Shown one piece after another: positions 23,386 to 35,338 of a DNA stretch of 64,000 nt. The notes beneath the pieces were generated by a model that was not told the DNA's origin, did not search any database, and saw only the letters and a list, made by a program, of their open reading frames with translations. Where the stretch lies: contig WTPW01001144.1 of the NCBI GenBank assembly GCA_009809945.1, positions 77,072 through 141,071 of the forward strand. Reading direction: 5' to 3'. The DNA comes from Gigaspora margarita (lineage: Eukaryota > Glomeromycota > Glomeromycetes > Diversisporales > Gigasporaceae). Within the stretch, counting starts at the first letter, position 1, and each line of letters opens with the position of its first letter. A program made the position numbers and the translations under genes.

Positions 23386-23851
23386 ACATAACATTCGACC
23401 TACTATCTAGCAATAAAAAAAATCTAAACTTTAAAAAAAATTGATATTCTAAACTTTCAAAAATCATTGAAAAAACTATAATGCCTTGTGAGGTTGGATA
23501 TTATAGTATATTATTTAATATTGTATTATTTTTATATTTTACTTTGCTGATCTCTTCCCCAAAATTACCCAAATAGGAAAAAAGAAAAATAGTGCATCAA
23601 CTGCAATATAAAGTTTAATCTTCCCTTAATTTTTTAAATAGAATTGATTAATTTTTGAATCATTTGATTTGCTCAGTAAAATGAACTGAATAATATTAAA
23701 GTTATTCAATTTTGATTAATGAATCTCTATATATCATAGAAAAATGCAAGTTTACCAATGATACATCTATACCATAACACCCAACTCTACTTTATATAGT
23801 TAAGGTTGAGTTAATTTTTCTATAAGCTACTATAAAAAATTCTGATATTAC

Positions 23852-24180
23852 TAAAATGCACCATTGGTGTTCAACACTATAATGATCTTTACCAATCAAA
23901 TTTTTAAATACAGTGTAACATAAAATTAGATGTAATATAAATTTTTGTTGTCTTGATATTTTTTAAAAAATATCTTCTAACTCAAAATTTTATTTATGAA
24001 ACCACTTTTTTTTTTAAAAAATAAAAATTTCTTGTGAAATTTTACTATATTCTATGCCTTATCCTAATCCTAACTATTAACTCTAACTTAATATTTATAA
24101 ATTTAATTTTTGTTTATTTTTTTAAATTTATCTTCATGTTACACTGTATATTGGTATTGAACACCATAGGTGCATTTTAT
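23852..24180. mobile_element. MITE with TAAAATGCACC ends (CCCTAA-core family)
   Basis: Terminal inverted repeat TAAAATGCACCATTGGTGTT paired with the right end at 24155-24180. The interior retains the family string, with the telomere-like words decayed to TATCCTAATCCTAAC (about 24060). Inserted in the satellite. Confidence 0.65.
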
Positions 24181-24633
24181 ATTATTCCAAAAATTCTATG
24201 CTTGCTATTCTGTATATAGTTAATATTAGCATTAAACTAATATGTTTTTTATAATAAGGCACTATTAAAAATTTGTTACAAAGCTTGCCAATTTAGTGAC
24301 ACACAATAAGTGGATAAGGTTGAGTTAATTTGTATTAAAATTATTGTTTTTTTCATGAGTTAGTATAAAAATTTATGTCACAGAATTTGCTATTCCAGAA
24401 CTTGCTATTCCAATGATACAATATATGATTTAAGTGTTATAGAACTTGCTATTCTGGTAATGAAATATGTAGTTAAAGTTAAAATAATTTTATTCAAATT
24501 ATTGTAGTTTCTACCAAAAGCTACTGTAAAAGTTCTTACTTGCTGTTCTAGTAACTTATAGTATAAGGATAAAGTTGAGTTATATATTATATTACTGTAA
24601 AAATTTTAATACAAAACTTACCTGCTATTCTAG

Positions 24634-25054
24634 TATAGTGCAAGACATCTATACTCAACAATCACATGACGTGTTTCAATTTTTCAAATGGCTATAACTT
24701 TTATCTAAGGAGTTTTAAAAAAATCTGACCAGTAACTTTATAAAGCTATATTAGCTCTACATATATACCAAATATCTTTTCAAAATCTCATTACTATAAG
24801 AAGTTTTAGCATTTTGAAAATTGAAATTTTATAAGTAAATTTATAAATTTACATATAAAATTTCAATTTTCAAAATGCTAAAACTTCTTATAGTGATGAG
24901 ATTTTGAAAAGATATTTGGTATATATGTAGAGCTGATATAGCTTTATAAAGTTACTGGTCAGATTTTTTTAAAACTCCTTAGATAAAAAGTTATAGCTAT
25001 TTGAAAAATTGAAATACGTCATGTGATTGTTGAGTATAGATGTCTTGCACTATA
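24634..25054. mobile_element. 421-bp near-perfect foldback MITE
   Basis: The two arms (about 205 bp each) match almost base for base around a centre near 24845. Ends are TATAGTGCAAGACATC and complement, with TA on both sides. The high arm identity implies recent origin or arm-to-arm conversion. Inserted in the satellite. Confidence 0.85.
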
Positions 25055-25108
25055 ATAAAAAGTATATAGTTAAGTTGAATTAGTTTGTATTATAAAAATA
25101 AGTTTTAC

Positions 25109-25670
25109 TAAAATGCACCTATAGTATTTTACACTATATTTTACAAAACTATTAGAATAGGCAATTAAAATTTAAGATCAGGTATAACATAAATTTTGTT
25201 TTTTTGTTTATTTTTTTTAAAAAATATTCATATCTCAAAATTTTGCTTATTAAACCAACTTGGGGGCTCTAATAAAAAAATTTTCTTGCTAAATTTTATA
25301 TGTAATGTCCTGATAAAATCTCAGGCCTCACCCTAACCCTAAAGTAATCAAAATTTATTTTTTGTTTATAAAATTTATTTTTGTTTTTGTTACACAGATT
25401 TGCAAATCTTATTTACCTATGGTGGTAAAACACCATAACATATTCTATCATAAATAAGCACCCCTTTTTTGAAATTTCAAACTCAATGTTCTTGATAAAT
25501 ATCTGATTAAACTTAATAAAAATTTTTTATTTAAATTTTATAGATCTATAAAATTTAAATAAAAAAATTTTTATTAAGTTTGCTTAGATAGTTATCAAAA
25601 ACATTGAGTTTGAAATTACAAAAAAGGGGGTGCTTATTCATGATAGGATATGGTAAGTGTGTTTTATAAT
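25109..25670. mobile_element. MITE of the CCCTAA-core family, interrupted
   Basis: Starts TAAAATGCACC like the copy at 23852, carries CTCACCCTAACCCTAAAG at about 25328, and ends near 25670 with GTGTTTTATA. Its right end is split by a palindromic element (25438-25653). Confidence 0.6.
25438..25653. mobile_element. Palindromic MITE with TA flanks
   Basis: Arms of about 105 bp (ACATATTCTATCATAAATAA... and complement ending AGGATATGG), TA on both sides (25436-25437, 25654-25655). Excising it joins AACACCATA to AGTGTGTTTTATA, restoring the host MITE terminus. Confidence 0.75.
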
Positions 25671-26088
25671 AATTGATAAAATTAATGTAAAAATACAAAA
25701 CTCACCTGCTATTTTGGTGACAAAATATATAGTCAAATTTGAATTGGTTTCACTTAAGGGTAGAGTGTGCTCTTTTCAAATTATATATAAATCAAATGGT
25801 AAAATTTTTTTCTTTTTAAAATTAAAAAATTTTATATTAAGTTAACTAGTTTAATTGTTTAAAAAAGTTGTAGAATAGGTTTTTCTGATTCTAATAGTAG
25901 TAAAATTATTAAAATTGGTTAGATCCTCACTAAAAAACATATGTTTAAAGATTGGGTATTACAAATTGGTTACAAAAATTATATGATATAAGCCAATCAG
26001 GATCATCAATTTTGTGTCACTACAGGGAATTTGGGGTTACCACAGAGAACTTTATGATATATATATAGGTTTTTTTAAATGGTACGTG

Positions 26089-27140
26089 CAGTGTTTGCAT
26101 TGGACTTTTTTTGTATCTAATTTTAACATGATTGAACTGGACTGGACATTGGACATATACTTGGACATAGTCCATGTTCAATGTGTCCAACAATTTACCA
26201 AAATTTTTAAAATTATTTATTATATATGCTATAACAAAATTCTATTTAAATCTATATAATAAAAGAATTTAAAATTACTTTAAATTAGCATAAGGTGCAA
26301 TAGAATTCTTCAAAATCTGAGCAATAAAAGAACTCTATTTAATATGTAACACCAGAATTACTAATTATTGAATCGAAAATAAGCTTATTTTTGGGTAAAT
26401 CAATTTTTGGTCAATCGCAGATAGTTGCTCCATAGTAAAGTTTAGATTTTACTATGTAAATTGATATTTACCACTTAAGTAAACTTGTTGGAAGATCAAA
26501 ATACATATATATCGAAATTTTTATTAAAATTGAAGAAGTTTTTGTTATTTAACTTTTGATTTTTACATTTGTTGAATATATTTTTTTTAAAACAATTAAT
26601 TTTTTCATCAAAAGTAAAAATTAAAAGTCAATTAATAAAATATTTTTCAAACTTTCTAAAAATTTCAACATATGTGTAATTTGATCTCCTGAATATGTTT
26701 ACTTAAGCGATAATAAACGATTTATATAGTAAACTTTGGACTTTACTATGTAGTGACTATTAGCAATTGTGGGATAGCTTATTTTTGGATCAAAGACGTT
26801 TTTAAATTTTTGGACCTAAAGAAGGAGGTAGCTTATTTTAGGTAGTAGTCTATTTTTTGGACACTTATGGTATTACAATTACAGTTTCTTATAGTAATTA
26901 TAGTTAATTTTTAAATTGTTATTATTTGAATTGTTATCTATGTATCAAAAGTATAGTATAATAATTCAAGCATAATAGTATTATACAAAATTTTATAATT
27001 TGATTGGCCAATTGTCACATGATTATGTACTAATTTAATGTTACACAATGTCCAATATCCAACCCCTTCTGGTCCAATGGATTGGACAGGACTGGACATA
27101 GGTGGTCCAATGTCCATGTCCAATGTTCAGCCCAACACTG
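26089..27140. mobile_element. hAT-like element with 8-bp TSD
   Basis: Ends are CAGTGTTTGCATTGGAC on the left and GTTCAGCCCAACACTG on the right. Flanks GGTACGTG (26081-26088) and GGTATGTG (27141-27148) agree in 7 of 8 bases. Subterminal GGACATTGGAC/GTCCAATGTCC words recur near both ends. Another element (26370-26872) sits inside. No transposase frame. Confidence 0.7.
26370..26872. mobile_element. AAATAAGCTACC-type TIR element, copy 1
   Basis: Both ends carry GAAAATAAGCT/AGCTTATTTTxGG words. The interior shares TCAATTTTTGGTCAATCGC and ATAGTAAAGTTTAGA with the copy at 27911. Nested in the hAT-like element. The left end is shortened. Confidence 0.6.
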
Positions 27141-27329
27141 GGTATGTGCATTTAAAGTTTCACTACTATGAAAGGAAGGATTTGATCTATGCGTCACAAA
27201 TTTTTGGTTAAAATTGATTGCAATTTAAAAGATTTTTATATGTAGCATTTTTGTAATACCTATATAAATTTTTTTGTACATCAATTTTATATAAAAATGA
27301 TCATCATTGGACTCTACCCTTAAATTATT

Positions 27330-29123
27330 GTGATTTTCATTAAGGGTTATTGTAAAAATTTTGTTTCAGACTTACTTACTTATCTGGTAATACACAGTAT
27401 GTGAATAATATTGATTATTTTGAAATTACTTGCTGTTCAGTAATATACAGTATATGGTTAAGTTTAAATAGCTTGTAAAAAAATCTTGTTATAGAACTTA
27501 TATGCTACTCAGGTAATACACTTTATTGTAAACTCTTAAAATCATGGATTTTTTTTTGTTATTTTTTGTATGTTAATTACATTATGTGATGATAATATCA
27601 TAAAATTTGTTCTGTTAGAACAAATGATCAGGTTGAAAAGTGCTGCTGTATAATACATGTCAGCCAATCATTTGCTCTGACAAAACAAATTTCATGATAT
27701 TTATTTTCACATGACCAATATCTTATAATATTTGTTTAATATTGAGGCATTTTGCACTGTAAATTACTGTAAATTTTGGTATAGAACTTATTGATTTTGA
27801 TAATGCACTGAATTATATTATCGGTTAATATAAAATCTTCTGTTACAGAACTTGCTATTTTAGTAACACAGTATGTAGTAAAGGTTGAGTTAACTTGATT
27901 AGAATTACTGTATGTGTCCAAAAATAAGCTACCTTTTTTGGATGATTTTGAATACAAAAAATCTGGGGGTAGCTTATTTTCAGATAAAATCGATTTTTGG
28001 TCAATCGCCAATAGTTGTTACATAGTAAAGTTTAAATTCTACTATGTCAATCTGTAATTAGTGCTTAAGTAAACTTATTTGGAATACTAAACTATACCTA
28101 TTCTAAAAGTTTCATCAGAATAGGAGACCTTTTTATTATTTGCCTTTTAATTTTTACATTCAACGAATATATTTTGCTAATAAAATTTTAATCTTTTCAT
28201 TGAACGTAAAGTTAAAATCCAATTAATAAAAAGTTCTTTAATTTCATTATAAATTTTAGAGTATATGTATTTTGATCTTTTGGATAAGTTTACTTAAACG
28301 ACTTTAATCGATTTGCTTAGTAAAATTTGGACTTTACTATGTAGCAACTTTTGTCGATCGTTGGGTAGCTTATTTTCGAGTCAAAGACGTTTTTACGTTT
28401 CCTGACCAAAAGAGGGGGTAGCTTATTTTTGGAGTTAGCTATCATAATTTCTATCATAAGTTAATATAAAAATTAAATTATATAACTTGCCATTCTGGTG
28501 ATACAGTATATAAGTTAATTTGTATTATTGATATAAAAAATTTGGTTACAAAACTTACTTGCTATTCTATTGACATATAAGATGTAATTTCAGTTGAGTT
28601 AGCTTTCATTAGAATTTTTAAGTTTTCTATCATGAGTTACAATAAAAATTCTGTTGCAGTCTTATTCACTATTCTAGTAATACATAGTATATAGCTAAGG
28701 TTATTTTAGAATTATCGTAACTTCTATTCTAAATTACTGTAAAAATTATATTACAGAATTACTCATTATTTCAGTGGCATATAAAATATTGTTAAATGAG
28801 TTAGTTTACATAGAATTAATATTTTATTTTGAATTACTGTAAAAATTCTGTTATATGCTGCTCTGGTAGAGCATAGTATATAATTAAGATGTATTAGTTT
28901 GAAATTAAATTATTATAATATTTGTTATGTGTTATTGTAAATTTTGTTACAGCCTTACTTACTATTTCAATAATACACAATGTGTATTTGAGTTATAGTT
29001 TGTAATGGAATAACTTTGATTCTATTGTAGATTATTTAAAAAATTTTAATACAAAAATTATTAGCCACTCTAGTAATACACAGTATGTAATTTATTGGTT
29101 GTCGCTCAATTATCTGAAAGCTA
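27330..29123. repeat. ~100-bp satellite array (best preserved part)
   Basis: The CTATTCTxGTA landmark falls at about 28489, 28561, 28668, 28763, 28858, 28961 and 29063, intervals of mostly 95-107 bp. Each unit has ATGxAGTTAAGGTTGAGTTA, TGTATTAGAATTATTGTA and TTACTGTAAAAATTCTGTTA. Units differ by many substitutions and small indels. A TIR element interrupts at 27911-28434. Confidence 0.65.
27911..28434. mobile_element. AAATAAGCTACC-type TIR element, copy 2
   Basis: Left end TCCAAAAATAAGCTACC; right end GGTAGCTTATTTTTGGA. Same interior as the copy at 26370, including CTTAAGTAAACTTATTTGG. Inserted in the satellite. Confidence 0.65.
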
Positions 29124-29611
29124 CTTACCTGCCAATTCATTTCTCCATCACCACAATGTCAAAATATAGCACATTTTTTTTAATAAGACATATATTCAAC
29201 ATTATATTTTTGATAATACTTTTTTAGATAAAATATTTTTCAATAATCATTTCTTTGACATAAAATTGGTTCAATTTAGCCTAATTTAGAATTAGTGTTG
29301 GTTGAATTATAATTATATTGTCAAGAAAATTTCTTGTCTAAGAAATGGATTGTTGAAAAAATGTAATACCAAACATATATTACCAAAAAAGTGCAGTAGA
29401 TGAAATAATATGCCATTATTCCATGGGTCTTATGTAACAAACTGTACTTTTTACAATTGTTATTGCACAAAATTGTACATCAGGCACTGTGGAATAATAT
29501 AGTTATTGTATAGATATATGAATAACTGTGGCCTTTGGCCACAGTTATTCACTACATACCCATACAATAACAATCATGCATTTTGCTATTTGGGAATGAG
29601 TTGACAGGTAA
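29124..29611. mobile_element. TIR element with TTACCTGCCAATTCATTTC ends
   Basis: The left end pairs with the right end near 29590-29611 (GGAATGAGTTGACAGGTAA). It contains a perfect 14-bp-arm palindrome, GAATAACTGTGGCC with loop TTT, at 29520-29550, and a block shared with about 19030-19220. Confidence 0.5.
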
Positions 29612-30529
29612 ATAATTTTTGAAAAAATGTGCTTAGTTTGTATCAGAAAAATTTTGTTATAGAACTTAACCACTATTTTAATAACATGCATTATATAGTT
29701 AATATTAAGTTAGTAGTATTAGAATTAATTATTATGTTTTCTACTATGAGTTAATTGTAAAAAATTCTGTTACATAATAGTTGCTATTCTGGTGACCAGT
29801 GTTGGCGCATGACCAGGTCATAACAGGTCATATCAAAGTTTAATTAGTGAGATTATATTATTGTAATTATATGATTTTATTAATTAAACTTTGTGATATA
29901 ATCTGTATGACTTAGTTATATAGCCTTAGTAATTAAACTTAGTAATATGACCTGTTATGACCTGTTATGACTAGTCATAACAGGTCATATCACAATAAAG
30001 TCATATAAACAGGTCATAACAGATCATATTACTAAGTTTAATTACTGAGGTTATATAACTAAGTCATACAGATTATATCACCAAGTTTAATTAATAAAAT
30101 CATATAACTACAATCATATAATCTCACTAATAAACTTTGATATGGCCTGTTATGACTTGGCCATGTGCCAACACTGCTGGTGACTACAGCATGTAGTTAA
30201 GATTGAGTTAATTTATATCAAAATTATTGTAATATCTATTAATAGTTACTATAAAAAATTTTTTTATAGAATCAATGTTTTTCTAGCAGATTGAGATGAT
30301 GCTGAAGGCTGTGACAAGAAATAACTCATGCTTCTAAAGATGCTATTATTTTAGACTTTTTTTGACTTTTAGTTTTTGGGTGAAGTTTTTTTATAGAAGT
30401 TATATACTTTTCACTTATAAAGAAAACTGGACCTTTTATAGAACAATTAAGAAAAACAAAAATAAATAAATCTTTTCATTTTAATTGCTTAATTTTGTTT
30501 TGCAAATTCTCTAGTGGCTTTTCATCTGT
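29612..30529. repeat. ~100-bp satellite up to the Maverick insertion
   Basis: Satellite words continue at 29640-29796 and 30185-30280, broken by the hAT-like MITE. The last 250 bp before the Maverick show no clear unit. Confidence 0.45.
29797..30176. mobile_element. hAT-like foldback MITE with perfect 8-bp TSD
   Basis: Ends CAGTGTTGGCGCATG and complement (CATGTGCCAACACTG). CTGGTGAC is duplicated exactly at 29789-29796 and 30177-30184. The whole 380 bp is one inverted repeat with many ATGACCTGTTATGACC words. CAGTGTTGGC termini are typical of hAT. Confidence 0.85.
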
Positions 30530-31087
30530 AGTAGGGCCTAAATGGGAGTTCGGGGTCACTTTTTTTACACCTCTATATAAATGAAGTTTAAAAATCATTT
30601 TATTTGCCATTCTGCTATATTTTATAGCACTTTTATATACTTTAGCTTGGTATAAATTTTTATTTAGCTAGAAGACAATAAAAATTTGATCATGTTATCA
30701 TTCATATATGTTAGAGTGATGATAAAAAATTGATCATGTCGTCAACTAATCCAATCATATCAATTTTTATAAAGTAGAAGCTCCTGAGCCTTTTCCTGAA
30801 GTCTATTAATATACTTGATTACATAATATCCATTAGCATGCTTTCCACAAAGGCCAGGTTTAGAGCTAGTCAGTTTACTACAAACTTTGCAAGGAAACCG
30901 CTTTCTAGCCTTCCAATGTTCATGCCATTCTTTAGGCTAACAACATGTACATTCACAAATAACTCCTATTCTGAGTAAATAATCACAAGTATATTCACCT
31001 ATCATGGTATATAAATATAAAAATTTCAATTTAAACAAAAATTCTGGTATATTAATACAAACAACAGAATATTAGCACCTATATACA
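30530..31087. repeat. Maverick left terminal inverted repeat
   Basis: 558 bp, collinear as reverse complement with 49624-50181 with scattered substitutions (estimated 85-92 % by eye). It holds a decayed minus-strand copy of the cysteine-rich ORF: same zinc-ligand order, but one stop codon after the CTCC cluster and a Cys to Trp change. Confidence 0.9.
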
Positions 31088-31468
31088 ATGAACATACAAA
31101 TTCAATTAACTGAAACCAAACCCACATACCAAGAAGTTGAGCAAACTTTAATTAATGCAGCTAAAGCAGGGCTCTATTATAGAAAACCAAAAGATAGCAA
31201 GTTCATGCAAAACTATAAAGAAAGAATTAAAAAATTACGTCAAGCAGAAGATCCAGAAGAGTATATATTAAATTCAGCTATGACTATATTTCCTAATGAA
31301 GACAGATATAATAAGACTATGAATGATTGCAAAGCATGGTATGGCAATGATTCAAAGATTCTTAATTCTATTGTAGAACTATACAAGTTATATTACAAAT
31401 TGGCTAAAGATCATTTCGTTAAAGAATCCCAGATCAATAAAGAAGCAGAAGATTTTCTTAATTTGTAA
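31088..31468 (+). CDS. Maverick-associated ORF, unrecognised
   Basis: Intact 126-residue frame starting exactly where the left TIR ends. Predicted mostly helical and charged, with Lys/Glu/Tyr-rich segments, no cysteine clusters, no signal peptide and no transmembrane stretch. Codon use resembles the polymerase and integrase. Its position next to the TIR, and convergent with the integrase, suggests an element gene rather than chance. Function unknown; no family recognised. Confidence 0.5.
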   Translation: MNIQIQLTETKPTYQEVEQTLINAAKAGLYYRKPKDSKFMQNYKERIKKLRQAEDPEEYILNSAMTIFPNEDRYNKTMNDCKAWYGNDSKILNSIVELYKLYYKLAKDHFVKESQINKEAEDFLNL

Positions 31469-31572
31469 AAGACCAGAAACACCAACTTGAAACATTCCAT
31501 GAGCATCTTTTATATCATAAAATTTTTAATTCACAAGCACCCACTGAAGAGGTAATTGCACATTCTTTATGA

Positions 31573-32619
31573 TTAAAAGCTCTTCTCTGACAAAAGACCA
31601 CCTTGGTCCATTGCCTTTATCATCTTTGAGCTAATATAAAATAGGCTGATTTTTTGCACCAAAGATTCCTTAATATAATAAATTTGAGAAGACCAATTCA
31701 TATTAGTTGCATGCTTAAAATCACCTTCTAGCTCACCAGGTTCAAGTAAATACCTTACTGAGGTATTATAAGATAGCTTGGATTCATCAAAGCCCATAGG
31801 CCCATTGCGTAATTTAGAAGATATTGAAATAATCTGTTCCATTTTTATAGCTTTAGCAGGGGCAATCCCAATTAATCTAGTTACTAAGTTATTAAGATTA
31901 TTAATAATTATATAAAGATTTTTAACCCAAGCTCTCGATCTTTTAGATATAGGCAATAATAAGTCTGAAGCATCCTGTAAACAAAACAATTTTTTAGCTA
32001 AAGTACAATTAAATCTTTTGACAATAGCCTGACTTCTATGAGATGTGCCAATCTTAATTTTAACACTATATTTATTCATTAATTCTTTGCAATCAGATTT
32101 AAATTCTGAACCAGAATTGACCATTAATAATTTAGGCCAAATAAGAGGGCACTTAGAATTACTATAAACTTTTTTAAAAGCTTTAGCTACACTACTAGAT
32201 GTCTTATCTATTAAAGGAACTGCCCACTTAAATCTTGAAGCAGTATCAACTATACATAAACAATATTTATATATTTTGTTATTAATCGTATCATGAGGCA
32301 TATAAAGAATATCAGCTTGATGGCATTCATTAGAAATCTGTATACTATTAAATAAGGCTCTAGGAATAAACTTTGGACATGGTTTATGAATCTGATATAA
32401 AGTCTGTTTTTCAAGCCAATTATATATTTCATTGATAGAAAAATTATATCCAGCTTTTATAGAAGTTTCATACAATTTTTTTGCAGTTCTTTAATAGCCA
32501 TTAGAATAATAACAAATTTTATGCAAAGCAATAGATATATCTAGTTCATGAGCTTTTTCAGAATCTATTTGTATTATAGGAGGCCCTATAGGAGCGACTC
32601 TTCGAGTCATAATCGACAT
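31573..32619 (-). pseudogene. Maverick integrase (rve/DDE superfamily), inactivated
   Basis: One continuous frame of 349 codons from ATG at 32617-32619. The N-terminal part has M-T-R-R-V-A-P-I-G-P-P; the catalytic core begins with H-Q-A-D-I-L-Y-M, then C-I-V-D-T-A-S-R-F, L-L-M-V-N-S-G-S-E-F and a V-K-R-F-N block; the C-terminal end (L-L-E-P-G-E-L-E-G, Q-I-Y-Y-I) resembles the chromodomain-like tail of Polinton integrases. Integrase joins element ends to host DNA in the nucleus. Breaks: one TAA at 32491-32493, and two of the three catalytic acids are replaced (Asp to Asn before S-G-S-E-F; Glu to Lys before R-F-N). Divergent from the Gag-like gene with a gap of less than 100 bp. Confidence 0.85.
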
Positions 32620-32659
32620 TTTTTTCACAAGCTCAAAAACAATATATAGTGATAACATA

Positions 32660-34379
32660 GTTTTCAAGAAAAAATAATAAACTTATTGGTTTCTTTCAAA
32701 GAAACATTGCAAGAAGAAGAGGATAGTGAAAGAATCAAACAATTTAAAAGTGATTTATTAGCAATACAAGATCGAGTCTGCAAATTACAACAGGATCTTG
32801 TTACAAAAGAGGATTATATTAATTATCTTGAAAAAGAAATCTCGATTTAGGATGAGAAGCTAAACCCATTGAGATCAGAAATTTCTAATTTTAGAAAATG
32901 TATTTAAAGAAACTGAAAAGTGAGAAAATTATATAGATTATTTAAAAAAGCAGTTAGCATTTTTTCAGAATGAAATTGACAAACTTAATGAAAAAATACT
33001 TGATTTGTATAAATCTGAAGGATCATTGCTTCACAATAAAAATTCTTATGATACTATAGATTCGAAGAATCATAGCTTCAATACAGATATGGCCCAATGT
33101 CAAATATCACATATTGAAAATCAGGCTACAATCCAGAAACATAGAATTACATGAGAGGTTGCTAGCATTAGAGAATATTTTGAAAGCCCAATTACAATAG
33201 CACCTTCATTAGATGGTATTAAAGAAAATCTTAAAATAATTATTGATGCCAGAAATATGTTTGAAAAGTTGGTACTAGATATATATCCACAGGCAAATAC
33301 ACAAGCAATTTATGCACAAAATCAAGTAGCAGATTTGCAAACCCAGTTAGCAAATTTACAAACCCAGTTAGCTACACTTCAAAATGATTATAATTCTCTC
33401 CAACAGGACTTAATCTGTGAACAAAGACAATATAATTTTGAGATAGACTTGAATTTAATGACTATAGTTTATAATAATGAAGCGAAAGAACACCGTCGCT
33501 GGTAGTTCTTATATCGTGATAAAGATAGACAGGTTAGTAAATTAATTCAAGAAAAATTTGCAATGCATTTCTTAAATTGACAAACCTATCAGCAATTACA
33601 AGAATGTAAGACAGATGGAGCAATTACTACACACCTCTTAAATCTTACAAAAAATCGGTACATCAAATGGAAAAATAAGTGCAAGACTCTAAAAAATGAC
33701 CTATTACTTGCTAATATTCAACTAGACAACAAGTGGGGTAAGTGGAAAAATCATGCTTGAAATTCTGAACAATTAATTAATAATTTAAATCAACAAGTTT
33801 TTGTGCTACAGGATAATATAGCAAATATAGCAACCTTAACAGATGTTATGTCTTCATTATCCCTATTGATTGCTCAAATTCTCCAATATATAGGTTAGGA
33901 ACCTCCTGATGAATATTATAATAAAATAGTACAAGTATTTGCATATAGAGGTGCATTGTTAGTTGCTGGATTTAATGATGCCATAAAAGCTAAAATTTTA
34001 AAATCTAAAATGTCTGGTAAATATATACCTGTTCTAGCTGAATATCCTGTAGATACAAATATTAACACCCCAACACAATTCTTAGCTTGGTTATGGCATA
34101 AATATCACGAAGAAACAATAGGATCATGCAATGCCTCTTTGTCCAGATTAGCACAAGAAAAATTTAACTTAACTAATACTCTTCAAACCTATGAAGACAG
34201 AATTCATCTTTTATTATTACAAATACCAAATAATAACCAGGATGCATTAGCTATATTATGGACTCATTTACCTGATGAATTATTTACAAGAGTAAAAATA
34301 ACAAATCCTGCAAATATAAATGCTTTCTTTATAGCTGTTAAAGACACATAGCTTGAGCGAAAACCATCTACCTTTACAT
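32660..34379 (+). pseudogene. Gag-like coiled-coil protein, interrupted
   Basis: Starts about 50-70 bp from the integrase start, on the opposite strand. The first two thirds encode coiled coil (heptads around L-Q-Q-D-L, and A-D-L-Q-T-Q-L-A-N-L-Q-T-Q-L repeated at 33323-33385). The open 33956-34351 segment has the fold seen in Gag-like proteins of these fungi: A-G-F-x-D-A-I-K-A-K-I-L-K-S-K, N-T-P-T-Q-F-L-A-W-L, a K-Y-H-E motif, T-Y-E-D-R-I, and a closing N-P-A-N-I-N-A-F-F. At least six stops. It is cut by a solo LTR at 34380; the reading continues beyond it with a CCHC knuckle and a protease. Assembly/nucleic-acid-binding role inferred from domain order. Confidence 0.6.
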
Positions 34380-35075
34380 TGTTGTCCTATATCTACTTCT
34401 TTTAAGATAGTAGGTAACTAGAGCGACCTTAGACAGTGATTACTTGTGTAACCTCACTTGTTACTGTGATTTAACTAAGCAAAAGGCATTTTTAAAGAAA
34501 ACTTAACAAAGAAGATTTATGGTAATTTGCAATTATAAAAGAGGCAACAACTAAAAGTATATGAAGATACTAGTAACTGTTTAATTTGTGTAGTAAATAA
34601 AGGTTTTTATTATTGAAAGAGTATGAAGACTCGATGTTGAACTTGGGGTCCACATCAGCTGCTTTTATACATTTTTGTTTTTCACAAATGTAACGGGCTA
34701 TATTTATTACATGTGCAATAAATGCTATATCTACTACTAATAAATATATATAGTATAAATAGTATAAATGTAATATATGAAATAAATGACATATGTGTTA
34801 TAAATAAAATATAGAGTATATATGCTATAAATATGACATGTTTTATAAATGCCATATATGCACTTTGGCGCGCAGTAGATCTCCTAGCCAATCAAATGTA
34901 GATCCTATACTTGATTGTTTATTGGTTCCGATCTTAGCGCCCAGTGGTCGTACAGTGATGATCTATAGCTCATTCGAACCACCTCGTCGAGCTGAGTCGA
35001 ATGGTAGTTGTTTCATCGAATTCTGATTATTGGATCAAGAGTTATGCCCGTTTTGTGCATTTTCATAGATCAACA
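34380..35075 (-). mobile_element. Solo LTR with 4-bp TSD, copy 1
   Basis: 696 bp, TGTTGTCCTATATC on the left and TAGATCAACA on the right; ACAT flanks both sides (34376-34379, 35076-35079). It is a reverse-complement match of the copy at 37222-37919. No internal retrotransposon remains, so it arose by LTR-LTR recombination. Mirror-image frames on either strand inside it are not genes. Confidence 0.75.
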
Positions 35076-35154
35076 ACATTAATAGAGTTAATAGCAATTC
35101 ATCAGTTCCTATAATTTTATCTAATACAATACCTAGTGAAAATTTATCTATATA

Positions 35155-35338
35155 CAGTCTAACCCCGCTATAGTTACACTGTCTGGCAGAAACTTGACAT
35201 GACTATAGCGAGTAAAACATAATAATAGTCACATCATGTGATTATAGCGAGAGTTAATTTTATATTACTGCAAATGATTGGTATATAGTCTCAAAAAAAT
35301 GTGACTATTTTGGATGTGACTATTGCAGGGTTAGACTA
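35155..35338. mobile_element. pogo-like (Tc1/mariner) MITE
   Basis: Left end CAGTCTAACCCCGCTATAGT after a TA; right end GGGTTAGACTA. CAGTCTAACC-type ends with TA targets are typical of pogo/Tigger relatives. Repeated GTGACTAT/ATAGTCAC words inside. Sits in the linker of the Gag-like gene. Confidence 0.65.

Larger units (their letters stand above)
23740..25110. repeat. Diverged ~100-bp satellite, interrupted
   Basis: Units recognisable by ACTTGCTATTCTGGTAAT, TATGTAGTTAAGGTTGAGTTA and TTACTGTAAAAATTCTGTTA lie at 23745-23851 and 24190-24633, with a short piece after 25054. MITEs occupy 23852-24180 and 24634-25054. Confidence 0.5.
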
